Positions 49,912-58,159 of a DNA stretch of 64,000 nucleotides are shown in pieces (position 1 is the first letter of the stretch; the number at the start of each line of letters is the position of its first letter). Made by a program: the position numbers and the translations under genes. The DNA lies in NCBI GenBank assembly GCA_017618015.1, contig JAFZVC010000026.1, forward strand, positions 248,001-312,000, read 5' to 3'. Source of the stretch: Spirochaetaceae bacterium. Its GTDB lineage: Bacteria; Spirochaetota; Spirochaetia; Treponematales; Treponemataceae. The notes beneath the pieces are model-generated. The model did not search any database. It was not told the origin of the DNA and saw nothing but the letters and a program-made list of their open reading frames with translations.

Positions 49912-51912
49912 TTATTGTATTTTACCGGCTTCCACGTTAATCATCGATAGGAATGTCTTTTCATCAATTACTGGAATGCCCAGCTGGGCGGCTTTTTTGT
50001 TTTTGGAAGATCCGGATGATGTGTCGTTAGTTACGAGATAGCTCAAATCCTTTACAACAGACGATTTTGCAGAACCACCTAACGCCTTTACTTTCGCTTC
50101 TGCTTCTGACCGCTTAATCGTGTATAACTCGCCTGTGAAACAGAACGATTTGCCCGCGAGAATCCCTTGTCCAGCAAAATGCTGCTCGATCTCGATTATC
50201 TTTCCATCAATAAGCTTCCGTATCTCCGCCTCGTTTTCCTTAAGCCCTTCTACAAGCGTCTTCGCAGTTATCTCCGCGAACATATAAACGGAAGCAATGT
50301 CCTCTACCGAAGCGGAAAGCAGCTTCTCAATCGAATCGTACCCGGCATCGACAAGCTTCTCTATCATCGTCTCACCGATGCCTTCAATATCAAGTCCAGC
50401 GATAAACTGCGCCAAAGTCATTTTGCGGCTTTTCTCAATTGAAGCAAGGACTTTCCGTGCACCTAGAGATACTTTCTCTTTCTCGATGCTGTCATCGTTA
50501 AGGAAATAGCGCGTAAGCCTCTCTTCCGTAAGGGTATAAATGTCACTTATCGACTTAAGCTCGCCGGAATCGAATAAGTTTTTTATGAGCGTACTGCCAA
50601 AATCGCGTATGTCGATTACAGAAATCCACTTTTCTAGCTGATGGTGAAGCCGTTTCGGACATGCCGGATTCGGGCAATAAAGCCTTGAACCTTCGTTTTT
50701 AAGCGTAGTTCCGCACGTACCGCATTTTTCAGGCATTGCCACATCGCGCAAATTAGTATCAGAAAAAAGCTCTCCAAGCGAACTATCCTGTTCTCCATCC
50801 TCGTGAATCACATATTCTATTTTCGGGATAATCTCTCCGCGCTTTGTAACGACGACTTTGCTCCCGATTTTAAGTCCCAGATTCTTTATTGTGTCAGGAT
50901 TTGCAAGGCTTGCGCGCGAAACTTTCGTTCCGGCAAGCTCAACCGTGTCAAACTCGGCTATCGGCGTGTATGTTACGCCGTTCTCGTTCCAAATAATATT
51001 CCGTACAGTAGATATGGCTTCTTCCAAACTGAACTTGAACGCAATTTGCTTGTCAGGGCGGTTTCTTCTCGCGTCCTCCAAGTCAATCTCTCTGTTTTTA
51101 ATAACAAGACCGTCAATGTCGTAATCAAGCGACGGACGGATTTCCATAACTTTGACGCGATAATCAATGACATCCTGCGGTGTTTTGCAGATCTCTACAG
51201 GAACTGTGTTGAAGCCGGCAGTATCGAGCCATTCCATCTTTTCTTTTTCGTCATTAAAAGGATATGGAAGTCCCATTGTGTTCGTGAAAAAAGCGTCGTA
51301 GCAAATAACTTCAAGATGCTCACTGCCCTCGCCGTTCTTGCGCTTCATAAGACCGTTCGCCGCATTCCTGCAGTTAGCTTTGTCGCTGAACAACTCTTTA
51401 TGAACTTTATGGGACATTATAACTTCACCGCGAACACCGCCTGTAAACGGTGCAGGAAGATAATTGACGACGCCTTTCATCTTTCGGACGTTACGCGTAA
51501 TATCATCGCCTATATGACCATCGCCGCGCGTAACAGCCTTTGTGAAGATGCCTGACTCATACTGAAGCTCCAGGCTTGCGCCGTCAAGCTTATATTCAAC
51601 AAGATATTCGGGGTATATATGTTTTTGTGCCCATGAAAGGAACTGCTCCGGGTCTGCGGCTTTTTCCTGGCTTCCCATCGGAATAAGATGCTCGGCTTTA
51701 TCAAAAATGCCGCCTTCTGCTGATTCGTCTGAAATATCAGAGCCTACTTTTTGCAAAACCGGATTCTCAGGGTCAAGCTTCTTCAGCTCATCCCAAAGAG
51801 CGTCAAACTCAGCATCGGATATCTCGCCCTCACCCTGATAATATGATTTTTGGTATTTTTTGATTTTTTCTGCAAGTTCGTCTATATATGCTTTTTGTGA
51901 ATCGTCTTTCAT
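49912..51912 (-). CDS. ligA: NAD+-dependent DNA ligase
   Basis: 666 residues in the full LigA order: Ia domain (1-65), adenylation domain with EYKLDGASLEL (AMP-accepting Lys near 115), OB fold, zinc finger (CGTCGTTLKNEGSRLYC...CPKRL), helix-hairpin-helix repeats around 510-570 and a C-terminal BRCT domain (GKSFCFTGEL). Seals Okazaki fragments and repair nicks. TATAAT lies 6 nt before the ATG and no Shine-Dalgarno is present. Confidence 0.94.
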   Translation of the reverse strand: MKDDSQKAYIDELAEKIKKYQKSYYQGEGEISDAEFDALWDELKKLDPENPVLQKVGSDISDESAEGGIFDKAEHLIPMGSQEKAADPEQFLSWAQKHIYPEYLVEYKLDGASLELQYESGIFTKAVTRGDGHIGDDITRNVRKMKGVVNYLPAPFTGGVRGEVIMSHKVHKELFSDKANCRNAANGLMKRKNGEGSEHLEVICYDAFFTNTMGLPYPFNDEKEKMEWLDTAGFNTVPVEICKTPQDVIDYRVKVMEIRPSLDYDIDGLVIKNREIDLEDARRNRPDKQIAFKFSLEEAISTVRNIIWNENGVTYTPIAEFDTVELAGTKVSRASLANPDTIKNLGLKIGSKVVVTKRGEIIPKIEYVIHEDGEQDSSLGELFSDTNLRDVAMPEKCGTCGTTLKNEGSRLYCPNPACPKRLHHQLEKWISVIDIRDFGSTLIKNLFDSGELKSISDIYTLTEERLTRYFLNDDSIEKEKVSLGARKVLASIEKSRKMTLAQFIAGLDIEGIGETMIEKLVDAGYDSIEKLLSASVEDIASVYMFAEITAKTLVEGLKENEAEIRKLIDGKIIEIEQHFAGQGILAGKSFCFTGELYTIKRSEAEAKVKALGGSAKSSVVKDLSYLVTNDTSSGSSKNKKAAQLGIPVIDEKTFLSMINVEAGKIQ

Positions 51913-51918
51913 AACTCG

Positions 51919-51946
51919 ATTATATCAGATTCACACGGAAAAGCAA
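51919..51946 (-). promoter_or_regulatory. Promoter abutting ligA
   Basis: Minus strand TTGCTT (51946-51941), 16-nt spacer, TATAAT (51924-51919), 6 nt before the start codon: leaderless mRNA predicted. Confidence 0.65.
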
Positions 51947-51963
51947 CTTTGCACAGAAAAGCA

Positions 51964-52006
51964 AAAAGCCCGAAATCCGTCGTTTTCTGGCGAAAATCGG
52001 GCTTTT
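51964..52006 (-). terminator. Intrinsic terminator of tpiA
   Basis: AAAAGCCCGA (51964-51973) pairs with TCGGGCTTTT (51997-52006); U-tract on either strand, so bidirectional in principle. Confidence 0.88.
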
Positions 52007-52048
52007 GTTTATTCCGCAAAAAATTGTCGCGGCGGTAAAAAGCTAAAC

Positions 52049-52804
52049 TTATTTCTTGTATGTCTTGCAGATAGCTTCGAAAGAAGCAACCTTAAGAGCA
52101 GCACCGCCGATAAGTCCACCGTCAATGTCTTCTTTTGCAAGAAGGTCAGCTGCGTTCTCTGGCTTCATTGATCCACCGTACTGGATAACAACTTCGTCAG
52201 CAACAGCCTTGCTGTAAAGCTTTGCGATGTGGTCGCGGCAGAACTTGTGGATAGCTTCTGCATCGTCTGGAGTAGCTGTCTTTCCTGTTCCGATAGCCCA
52301 AACTGGCTCGTAAGCGATTGTTACGTTCTTCATCTGCTCTGCTGTTACGCCAGAGAGACCTGCTGAAAGCTGGAATGCGCAAACTTTCTCTGCGTTTCCT
52401 GCCTCGCGGTCAGAAAGAAGCTCGCCGATGCAAAGTACAACTTCAAGTCCCTGCTCAAGTGCGCGGAGAACTTTCTTGTTGATGAGCTCGTCGCTCTCAC
52501 CAATTTCGTGGCGGCGCTCTGAGTGACCAAGGATAACAGCCTGGCAGCCGATGTCCTTAAGCATTTCGCAAGAAACTTCACCTGTGTGTGCGCCGTTTCC
52601 TGTAGCAGCTACGTCCTGAGCTGCGAGAAGGATATTTGAACCTTTAACAACCTGTGCTACTGCATCAAGGTAAACATAAGGTACACCAATCATGTACTTG
52701 TTTTTTCCGTCTTTAAGAGCTTCAACAAGGCCTTTTGCGAGCTCTACAGCCTCTGCCTTGTTCTTGTTCATTTTCCAGTTACCGGCGATATACGTCTTTC
52801 TCAT
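52049..52804 (-). CDS. tpiA: Triosephosphate isomerase
   Basis: 251 residues. AGNWKMNK (substrate Asn/Lys at 9-13), ILGHSERRHE (catalytic His near 97), AYEPVWAIGTGKTA (catalytic Glu near 168) and GGSMKPENA (phosphate loop). Interconverts dihydroxyacetone phosphate and glyceraldehyde 3-phosphate in glycolysis. Good Shine-Dalgarno (AAGGAGA). Own terminator; strongly biased codons. Confidence 0.96.
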   Translation of the reverse strand: MRKTYIAGNWKMNKNKAEAVELAKGLVEALKDGKNKYMIGVPYVYLDAVAQVVKGSNILLAAQDVAATGNGAHTGEVSCEMLKDIGCQAVILGHSERRHEIGESDELINKKVLRALEQGLEVVLCIGELLSDREAGNAEKVCAFQLSAGLSGVTAEQMKNVTIAYEPVWAIGTGKTATPDDAEAIHKFCRDHIAKLYSKAVADEVVIQYGGSMKPENAADLLAKEDIDGGLIGGAALKVASFEAICKTYKK

Positions 52805-52912
52805 ATATGTCTCCTTATAAAACTTTACGTCGTTTTATATGTGAATTTGATAATGAAATAGTAGCGAATTCCGCAAAGAAATTCAATAATAACGGAAAAC
52901 GCTTTCGCCAAC

Positions 52913-53602
52913 CTAAACTCTCTCGAACATGAGTTCGGAAATTACGCGCTCGGCGTTTTTGCCCTTCCGTTCGAACTTCGTTTCTGGCCGCCATTCCTGA
53001 TGTGGAGCAAAACCCTCATATCTGTTTTTAATTCCTTCTGTCGCTGTAAGTTCTTCTAGCGCGAACTCCGCGTATGGAAGCCAGTCCGTCACGAAATAAA
53101 GGTATCCGCCTTTTTTAAGCTTGCTCGCGATTAGGTCCGTGCGCGGTCGCTGTACGAGCCGCCTTTTATGATGCTTTTTCTTTGGCCATGGGTCCGGAAA
53201 AAAGATGTGGAACGCATCGACAGATGAATCGGGTATCATATACTTTAGTACGTCCATCGCGTCATGTTCGACTATGCGTAGATTTGTAAGCCCCAAATCG
53301 CGTATATCGCCAAGCAGCTTTCCGACGCCTGGCGTATGAACTTCAAGACCAAGATAGTTTTTGTCCGGGTTTTCAGAAGCGATGATACCTGTTGCTTTTC
53401 CCATTCCGAACCCTATCTCGACTGTCACCGGCTTTTCGTTGCCGAACAAAGCCGTAAAATCAATCTGCTCCTCTTTATAAGGCACGCACCATTTTGCTGA
53501 AAGTGTTTCGTAATCCCTTCTCTGTGCGTCGGTCATGCGTCCTGCACGCATAACAAAAGTATGGACGGTACGCATCATAACATCAGTTTTTTCTTGTTCC
53601 AT
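52913..53602 (-). CDS. trmB: tRNA (guanine-N7-)-methyltransferase
   Basis: 229 residues: [12 protein letters not shown] (SAM site), [29 protein letters not shown] (tRNA-binding/catalytic region). Makes m7G46 in tRNA variable loops. Follows the lipoprotein gene by 3 nt on the minus strand, so it is the last gene of a three-gene operon (GHKL-like protein, lipoprotein, trmB). Confidence 0.94.
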   Translation of the reverse strand: MEQEKTDVMMRTVHTFVMRAGRMTDAQRRDYETLSAKWCVPYKEEQIDFTALFGNEKPVTVEIGFGMGKATGIIASENPDKNYLGLEVHTPGVGKLLGDIRDLGLTNLRIVEHDAMDVLKYMIPDSSVDAFHIFFPDPWPKKKHHKRRLVQRPRTDLIASKLKKGGYLYFVTDWLPYAEFALEELTATEGIKNRYEGFAPHQEWRPETKFERKGKNAERVISELMFERV

Positions 53603-53605
53603 TTT

Positions 53606-54253
53606 TCACTCGCTTTTGATATATACAGCAGGCATAAGATAAATAGCGTTCACATCAACATTCAAAACGTATTGGCGATAATAGTCCACATCAGGATACG
53701 CTTGTTTTATCATCTCATTGGAGCTTAAAGTCTCGTCATATGCGCCAGTATAAAGAATCTTGCCGTTCTTTCCCATAACAAGATATTGCTTGTCTGTTTT
53801 GTTAAGTGCTGTGGAAGCGTATTTGTCAGCATCGTCCTGATTAATCGTAATAAGTGCGTCGGTCGTTTTACCTGCTTTGTCTTCGTATATAATCTGATAT
53901 ACAGCTTTTTCGAACTTTAGCGAGCCCGGTATGCAGAAAGAAGAATACCCTGCATACTTCTTTTTTGACGAGCTTGATGAAACAACATCCGCGGGGTCAA
54001 CCGTCCAGCTCATTCCGTTCGTAGTGTTTTTCAAAGTCACTGTTTGTATGCGATTATCACCCGAAGAGATTTCGGCAAAAATAGATAGCTTTACAGTCGG
54101 AGCTGCGTTTTTGGAAGAATAATCATAGACAAGCTGATGATGTACTGTAGATATTTTTATATTGACATCTGAACAGGAAAATGAAAAAAGAAGAAGGTAC
54201 GCAAAGAAACACAATCTTACAATATTCTTTCTCAATTGTGTCCAGCCCCTCAC
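53606..54253 (-). CDS. Lipoprotein of unknown function
   Basis: 215 residues. Hydrophobic signal with lipobox FSFSC (Cys27). The mature part is beta-strand-rich (KLSIFAEISSGDNRIQTVTLKNTTNG), like a small Ig-like fold, with a Ser/Lys stretch. The GTG start shares one base with the preceding stop codon; a TTG at 54235 with GAGGGG upstream is an alternative. No family recognised; spirochaete-type surface or periplasmic protein. Confidence 0.65.
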   Translation of the reverse strand: MRGWTQLRKNIVRLCFFAYLLLFSFSCSDVNIKISTVHHQLVYDYSSKNAAPTVKLSIFAEISSGDNRIQTVTLKNTTNGMSWTVDPADVVSSSSSKKKYAGYSSFCIPGSLKFEKAVYQIIYEDKAGKTTDALITINQDDADKYASTALNKTDKQYLVMGKNGKILYTGAYDETLSSNEMIKQAYPDVDYYRQYVLNVDVNAIYLMPAVYIKSE

Positions 54254-55416
54254 TAGAAATTGAAAGTAAGATTTATAACCGTAAGATCGCTCGAAGTGAA
54301 CTGATTTACAAGAGATTCGAACTTAACGTTGACTTTTTTACAAGCTTCATCAAGATACGAAAGATAATAGAGTCCAAGATCAGTTCCTTCCTGTCCTTCC
54401 GGAAGCTCGCGGTAGAAGTCGATAAGAGACTTTTTGCCAGTGTCTGCGGACTTTTTCTCTTGTATGTTCTCTTTGAACTCCTGGAATTCATCGTCTTTGT
54501 TGTAAAGCGTAATCTGAAGCCTTCCCTGCTTACCAATAGAAAGCGAGCCTCCGCCCAGTTTCCACGCGATAAACACGAGCTCATGGTTGCGCTCAAGCTC
54601 TGCGATAATCTTTTGGCGGATTTCCGGGTCGTACAGAACCATGTCACTCTGCTCGATACCGCGGTACAGCTTTCTTGCGACTTTGCGCATATTCGCGTTC
54701 TCGCAGTTCAAAGCAAGCTCCATAACCATGAGCGAAATATACTCGGCTATCTTGCTCTTCTCCATGTACTGTGTGAGCAAAGCCCTTATACCGCCGATCA
54801 TCTCTGGGAATCCAGGCTTTTTGAAGAATTTGACAATGATATACCAGTTAAAAAGAGAAAGCTTGTTAAGGAGTTTTTCCGTCATAAGAAGATATACATT
54901 TTTTTCTTCTGCGGAAAGCTGTTCATTGTTTATAATAGTTTCATAAATTGGTTTAAGAATCTCGTCACGCGCTTCGTTTATTATGTGTTCGCTGTTAGCC
55001 ATACGTGTACGAAGCACATTGTCTGTCATCTCCGTCTTTTCGTCCAAAAGCTGAGACGGATTTGCGCGGTTATGTTTATGAACACAATCGGCAGCAAGCA
55101 GGACTGCTCTTACTTCCCTGTCGAACTGTTTATAAAGGATTGAATATACAACGAGTTTTGAAAGATCCATTATCTCCTGGCGGGAAGAAACAAACTCTGG
55201 CATAGAAATTTCTATTTTAGAGACATAATCCAGAAGAATAAGGCTCTGTAATGATAATGGAGCAAATGATGTAAATGAAATTCCGCTCTCATCAACATTA
55301 TCAGCTAAACGAAACCTGACTAACTTTTTGTTATGGCTAATAAAGTGAGATATACCGGATTCAGTAAGAACGACACGTAGCGGCAAATCCAACATAAGTT
55401 TCTTTTCTGCTGACAT
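54253..55416 (-). CDS. Spirochaete protein with a degenerate GHKL-ATPase-like C-terminus
   Basis: 387 residues, soluble, no named family recognised. Residues 233-242 read ELALNCENAN, like an N-box; 296-312 (KQGRLQITLYNKDDEFQ) sit where a degenerate D-box would be; GTDLGLYYLSY at 344-354 resembles a G2 box. Together these suggest a histidine-kinase-like ATP-binding fold without a phospho-accepting His domain. The N-terminal 100 residues hold a PilZ-like or beta-rich part I cannot name. Shine-Dalgarno TGGAG. Heads the operon with the lipoprotein and trmB. Confidence 0.55.
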   Translation of the reverse strand: MSAEKKLMLDLPLRVVLTESGISHFISHNKKLVRFRLADNVDESGISFTSFAPLSLQSLILLDYVSKIEISMPEFVSSRQEIMDLSKLVVYSILYKQFDREVRAVLLAADCVHKHNRANPSQLLDEKTEMTDNVLRTRMANSEHIINEARDEILKPIYETIINNEQLSAEEKNVYLLMTEKLLNKLSLFNWYIIVKFFKKPGFPEMIGGIRALLTQYMEKSKIAEYISLMVMELALNCENANMRKVARKLYRGIEQSDMVLYDPEIRQKIIAELERNHELVFIAWKLGGGSLSIGKQGRLQITLYNKDDEFQEFKENIQEKKSADTGKKSLIDFYRELPEGQEGTDLGLYYLSYLDEACKKVNVKFESLVNQFTSSDLTVINLTFNF

Positions 55417-55560
55417 GCTAAAAAAACTCCATCTATAAAAAAACTTTTAATAATCTAATGTGATTTCTCCCACAATTTTATTATAAGTAAAATTAAAAAA
55501 AAATCAATTACAAAAATACAAATAGTGTCGTTTAAAAAATCGGTAATCTCCTGCAAATCC

Positions 55561-55589
55561 TTTACTTCGATAAAAATTTATAGTATTAT
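55561..55589 (+). promoter_or_regulatory. Promoter abutting rex
   Basis: TTTACT (55561-55566), 17-nt spacer, TATTAT (55584-55589), 8 nt before ATG 55598; no Shine-Dalgarno. The remainder of 55417-55560 is A/T-rich with no gene seen. Confidence 0.55.
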
Positions 55590-55597
55590 ACGCAAAT

Positions 55598-56224
55598 ATG
55601 ACACGACAAAAAATACCGGCGGCACCATCCATAAGAAGGCTCCCGTCTTACTTACATATAATTCGTCAAGCCGAAGCTGAAGGCGATGAATTTATTTCTG
55701 GAACGTTAATTGCTAATGAGCTACATCTTGAACCGATTCAAGTTCGGAAGGACCTTGCCATAACAGGCATTGTCGGAAAACCAAAGCGCGGCTACCCTGT
55801 CGTCCCGCTTATTGCGGCAATAGAGCATTTCCTCGCATGGGACAGTAAGAAAAATGCTGTCATAATCGGAGCAGGAAACCTTGCCACTGCCCTAACTGGT
55901 TATCAGCAATTTCAAGCTCACGGACTAAACTTCGTAGGAGCATTTGATACTTCAGCTGATAAAATCGGTAAGAGTATTCATGGTGTTCCCGTTTTTCATA
56001 TAGACACTCTTAAAGAGCAGACAAAAAAGCTCGGAGCGACTATAGCCGTTCTTACCGTTCCATCAGAATATGCGCAGGAAAGCGCAGACCGCGTCGTAGA
56101 AGCCGGGATAAAGGCTATATGGAATTTCACAAACCGTAAGCTTAAATTGCCTGATGACGTTGTTTGCCAAAGAGAAGACCTTACTTCAGGCTACGCGATG
56201 CTTTGCGTTATGATTGGAGAATAA
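55598..56224 (+). CDS. rex: Redox-sensing transcriptional repressor Rex
   Basis: 208 residues. N-terminal winged helix (RRLPSYLHIIRQAEAEG, then QVRKDLAITGIVGKPKRGYPV as recognition helix and wing). Rossmann domain with VIIGAGNLATAL (GxGxxA rather than the usual GxGxxG) and a C-terminal helix swapped in the dimer. Represses fermentative and respiratory genes and lets go when NADH rises. No clear TTGTGAA-type Rex box was found in this window by eye. Confidence 0.93.
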   Translation: MTRQKIPAAPSIRRLPSYLHIIRQAEAEGDEFISGTLIANELHLEPIQVRKDLAITGIVGKPKRGYPVVPLIAAIEHFLAWDSKKNAVIIGAGNLATALTGYQQFQAHGLNFVGAFDTSADKIGKSIHGVPVFHIDTLKEQTKKLGATIAVLTVPSEYAQESADRVVEAGIKAIWNFTNRKLKLPDDVVCQREDLTSGYAMLCVMIGE

Positions 56225-56231
56225 CCGTACC

Positions 56232-57323
56232 ATGCAGCAAAACAAAACGGAGTATCAGGCGGAGCTGCTTGCGAACCGTCTTTCCAAGCGTTATAAGCAC
56301 CTTAAAAAGTGGGCAAAGCGCACCGGTGTTTTTTGCTTCCGCCTTTATGACCGCGACATTCCTGAAATTCCGCTTGCAATTGATCTATATGAAGAAGAAC
56401 CATACCCAGATGGTAGTGGAAGCAGATTCTTCGCACGAGTGGCTCTATACGAACGCCCTTACGAGAAGCAAGAGGCGGAAGAGGAAGCCTGGCTTGATGC
56501 GATGGAGACTTCTGTCGCCACAGTGCTTGGCATCCCAAAGGAAGCGATAATAACAAAGGTTCGTAAGCGTCAGAGCGGAGACAGCCAATACGAAAAAGAC
56601 AGCGGTAAAACTTTGTCTTTTATAACACGGGAACAAGGGCTTCGCTTCAAAGTTAATCTAAGCGATTACATCGATACAGGGCTTTTCTTCGACCACAGGC
56701 CGCTTCGCCTTAAAGTACGCGAAGAATCAGCAGGCAAACACATTCTGAACCTTTATTGCTACACAGGGGCATTTTCTGTTTATGCCGCCGCCGGAGACGC
56801 ACTTCATATAGATTCTGTGGATCTTTCGGGTCGTTATTTGAGCTGGGCAGAAGAAAACATGCATCTTAACGGCTTTACGGACAAAAAAAAGTACCGCTTC
56901 ATTGAAAGTGACGTAAAGACATTTTTGGAAAAGGCGGCTCCGGCGGCGGAAAAACGCGACGCGCCCGGTAAAGCTTCGGGCAACAACAACACCGGATACG
57001 ACTTAATAATACTCGATCCCCCGACTTTCTCGAACTCAAAGAAAACCGACACGTTGCTCGACATAAACAGGGATTGGCCTTCGCTCATAGTAGCGTGCGC
57101 AGCCCTGCTCGCACCTAATGGCGTGCTTTATTTTTCAACAAATTCACGAAAACTTGCGTTCGACGAGAAAAAGCTTCCAGAAGGTTTGCTTTCAGAGGAT
57201 ATAAGCAGCTCGACTATCCCGGAAGACTTTAGGAACGAGCGTATTCACAGAGTTTGGAAGATACGGAAACCCGCTACTCGACGTTGCGAGCTTGTTCACG
57301 GATATTTTCCAGAGCATCCTTAG
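56232..57323 (+). CDS. Class I SAM-dependent rRNA methyltransferase (RlmK/RlmI-like)
   Basis: 363 residues. N-terminal NRLSKRYKHLKKWAKRTGVFCFRLYDRDIPE matches the start of the RlmK half of E. coli RlmKL. A RFKVNLSDYIDTGLFFDHR segment precedes the SAM fold (NLYCYTGAFSVYAA; DSVDLSGRYL), and LDPPTFSNSKK is the catalytic DPP motif of rRNA base methyltransferases. A low-complexity insertion (PAAEKRDAPGKASGNNN) lies just before it. The frame reaches a TTG at 56214 within rex. Its last 50 nt overlap the convergent yicC-family gene. Confidence 0.85.
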   Translation: MQQNKTEYQAELLANRLSKRYKHLKKWAKRTGVFCFRLYDRDIPEIPLAIDLYEEEPYPDGSGSRFFARVALYERPYEKQEAEEEAWLDAMETSVATVLGIPKEAIITKVRKRQSGDSQYEKDSGKTLSFITREQGLRFKVNLSDYIDTGLFFDHRPLRLKVREESAGKHILNLYCYTGAFSVYAAAGDALHIDSVDLSGRYLSWAEENMHLNGFTDKKKYRFIESDVKTFLEKAAPAAEKRDAPGKASGNNNTGYDLIILDPPTFSNSKKTDTLLDINRDWPSLIVACAALLAPNGVLYFSTNSRKLAFDEKKLPEGLLSEDISSSTIPEDFRNERIHRVWKIRKPATRRCELVHGYFPEHP

Positions 57324-58143
57324 CGGCTATTACAGCACGCCCTACTTCAATAAACTGATTTTTTGAACCTATCGTGTTTATCTCTCTGTTAAGTTCCTGA
57401 CAGATAAAATCGATTTTCTTTCCAGGAGCAGGATTGTTTTCCATTTCAGCTTTAAGAGCGTCGATATGGCTCTGAAGCCGGACAACTTCTTCATTTATCG
57501 TATATTTAACAAGGAGCGCTGCCGTTTCTGTCATTACACGCTGCTCGTCTACTTCATCGCCAAGGACTTCTTTGAACCGTTTCAGTATATTCTCGCGGAA
57601 AAGCCCTTCCATCTGCGGAATCCATTCTTTGAAAAGCTTTTCGGACTCTTCAATCTTTGCTAATTTCTCAAGAAGGTCTTTCTTCAGATTGGCACCTTCT
57701 CTGTCGCGGTCAGCTGTAAATTCCATGAGCGCGTCGCTGAACACAGGCTCTATTATAGCCCAGTAGCGTTCAGGATCATTGTCTTTTTGAATAGAGAGAA
57801 CGCCTTCCTGCGCAACAATCAGCTGAAGCGGAATTTGCTGAGCGCCAAGACCGCAAGCTGAAGCAATCTTTTCAATTGCCTTTTTATACGCTTTCGCGGC
57901 GTTTTCATCAGCTTCGACAGTGACAGCTCCGTTTTTCTCGCGGAGTCGTATCGTCAGGTCAACTTTTCCACGTAAGATGGAGCTGCTGCATTTTTCACGG
58001 ATTCTATTCTCAAGCCGGCCTAAAAAAGAGGGGATATTTACGGAAAGGTCTAGAAATCTTGAATTCCACGATTTTATCTCTACGGAAACGCTTACATTTT
58101 CATCAACTTTTTCTTTGTATGCATAGCCTGTCATGCTTCTCAT
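57274..58143 (-). CDS. YicC/YloC-family endoribonuclease
   Basis: 289 residues opening MRSMTGYAYKE, the YicC signature, with VEIKSWNSRFLDLSVNIP next and a C-terminal GKKIDFICQELNREINTIGSK, the conserved DUF1732 end. E. coli YicC promotes degradation of the small RNA RyhB and has endoribonuclease activity. Shine-Dalgarno CAGGAGAA. It follows murC on the minus strand after 16 nt. Confidence 0.9.
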   Translation of the reverse strand: MRSMTGYAYKEKVDENVSVSVEIKSWNSRFLDLSVNIPSFLGRLENRIREKCSSSILRGKVDLTIRLREKNGAVTVEADENAAKAYKKAIEKIASACGLGAQQIPLQLIVAQEGVLSIQKDNDPERYWAIIEPVFSDALMEFTADRDREGANLKKDLLEKLAKIEESEKLFKEWIPQMEGLFRENILKRFKEVLGDEVDEQRVMTETAALLVKYTINEEVVRLQSHIDALKAEMENNPAPGKKIDFICQELNREINTIGSKNQFIEVGRAVIAAKDALENIREQARNVE

Positions 58144-58159
58144 GGCTTGGTTCTCCTGA

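Noticed and set aside
50803-51555. 250-residue open frame opposite ligA
   Set aside because: Shadow of a certain gene.
54181-55143. 320-residue open frame opposite the GHKL-like gene
   Set aside because: Shadow ORF; the minus-strand frame has a ribosome site, a plausible protein and operon context.
55417-55597. Rex operator upstream of rex
   Set aside because: No TTGTGAA-N-TTCACAA-like palindrome found; only A/T-rich sequence and promoter boxes.
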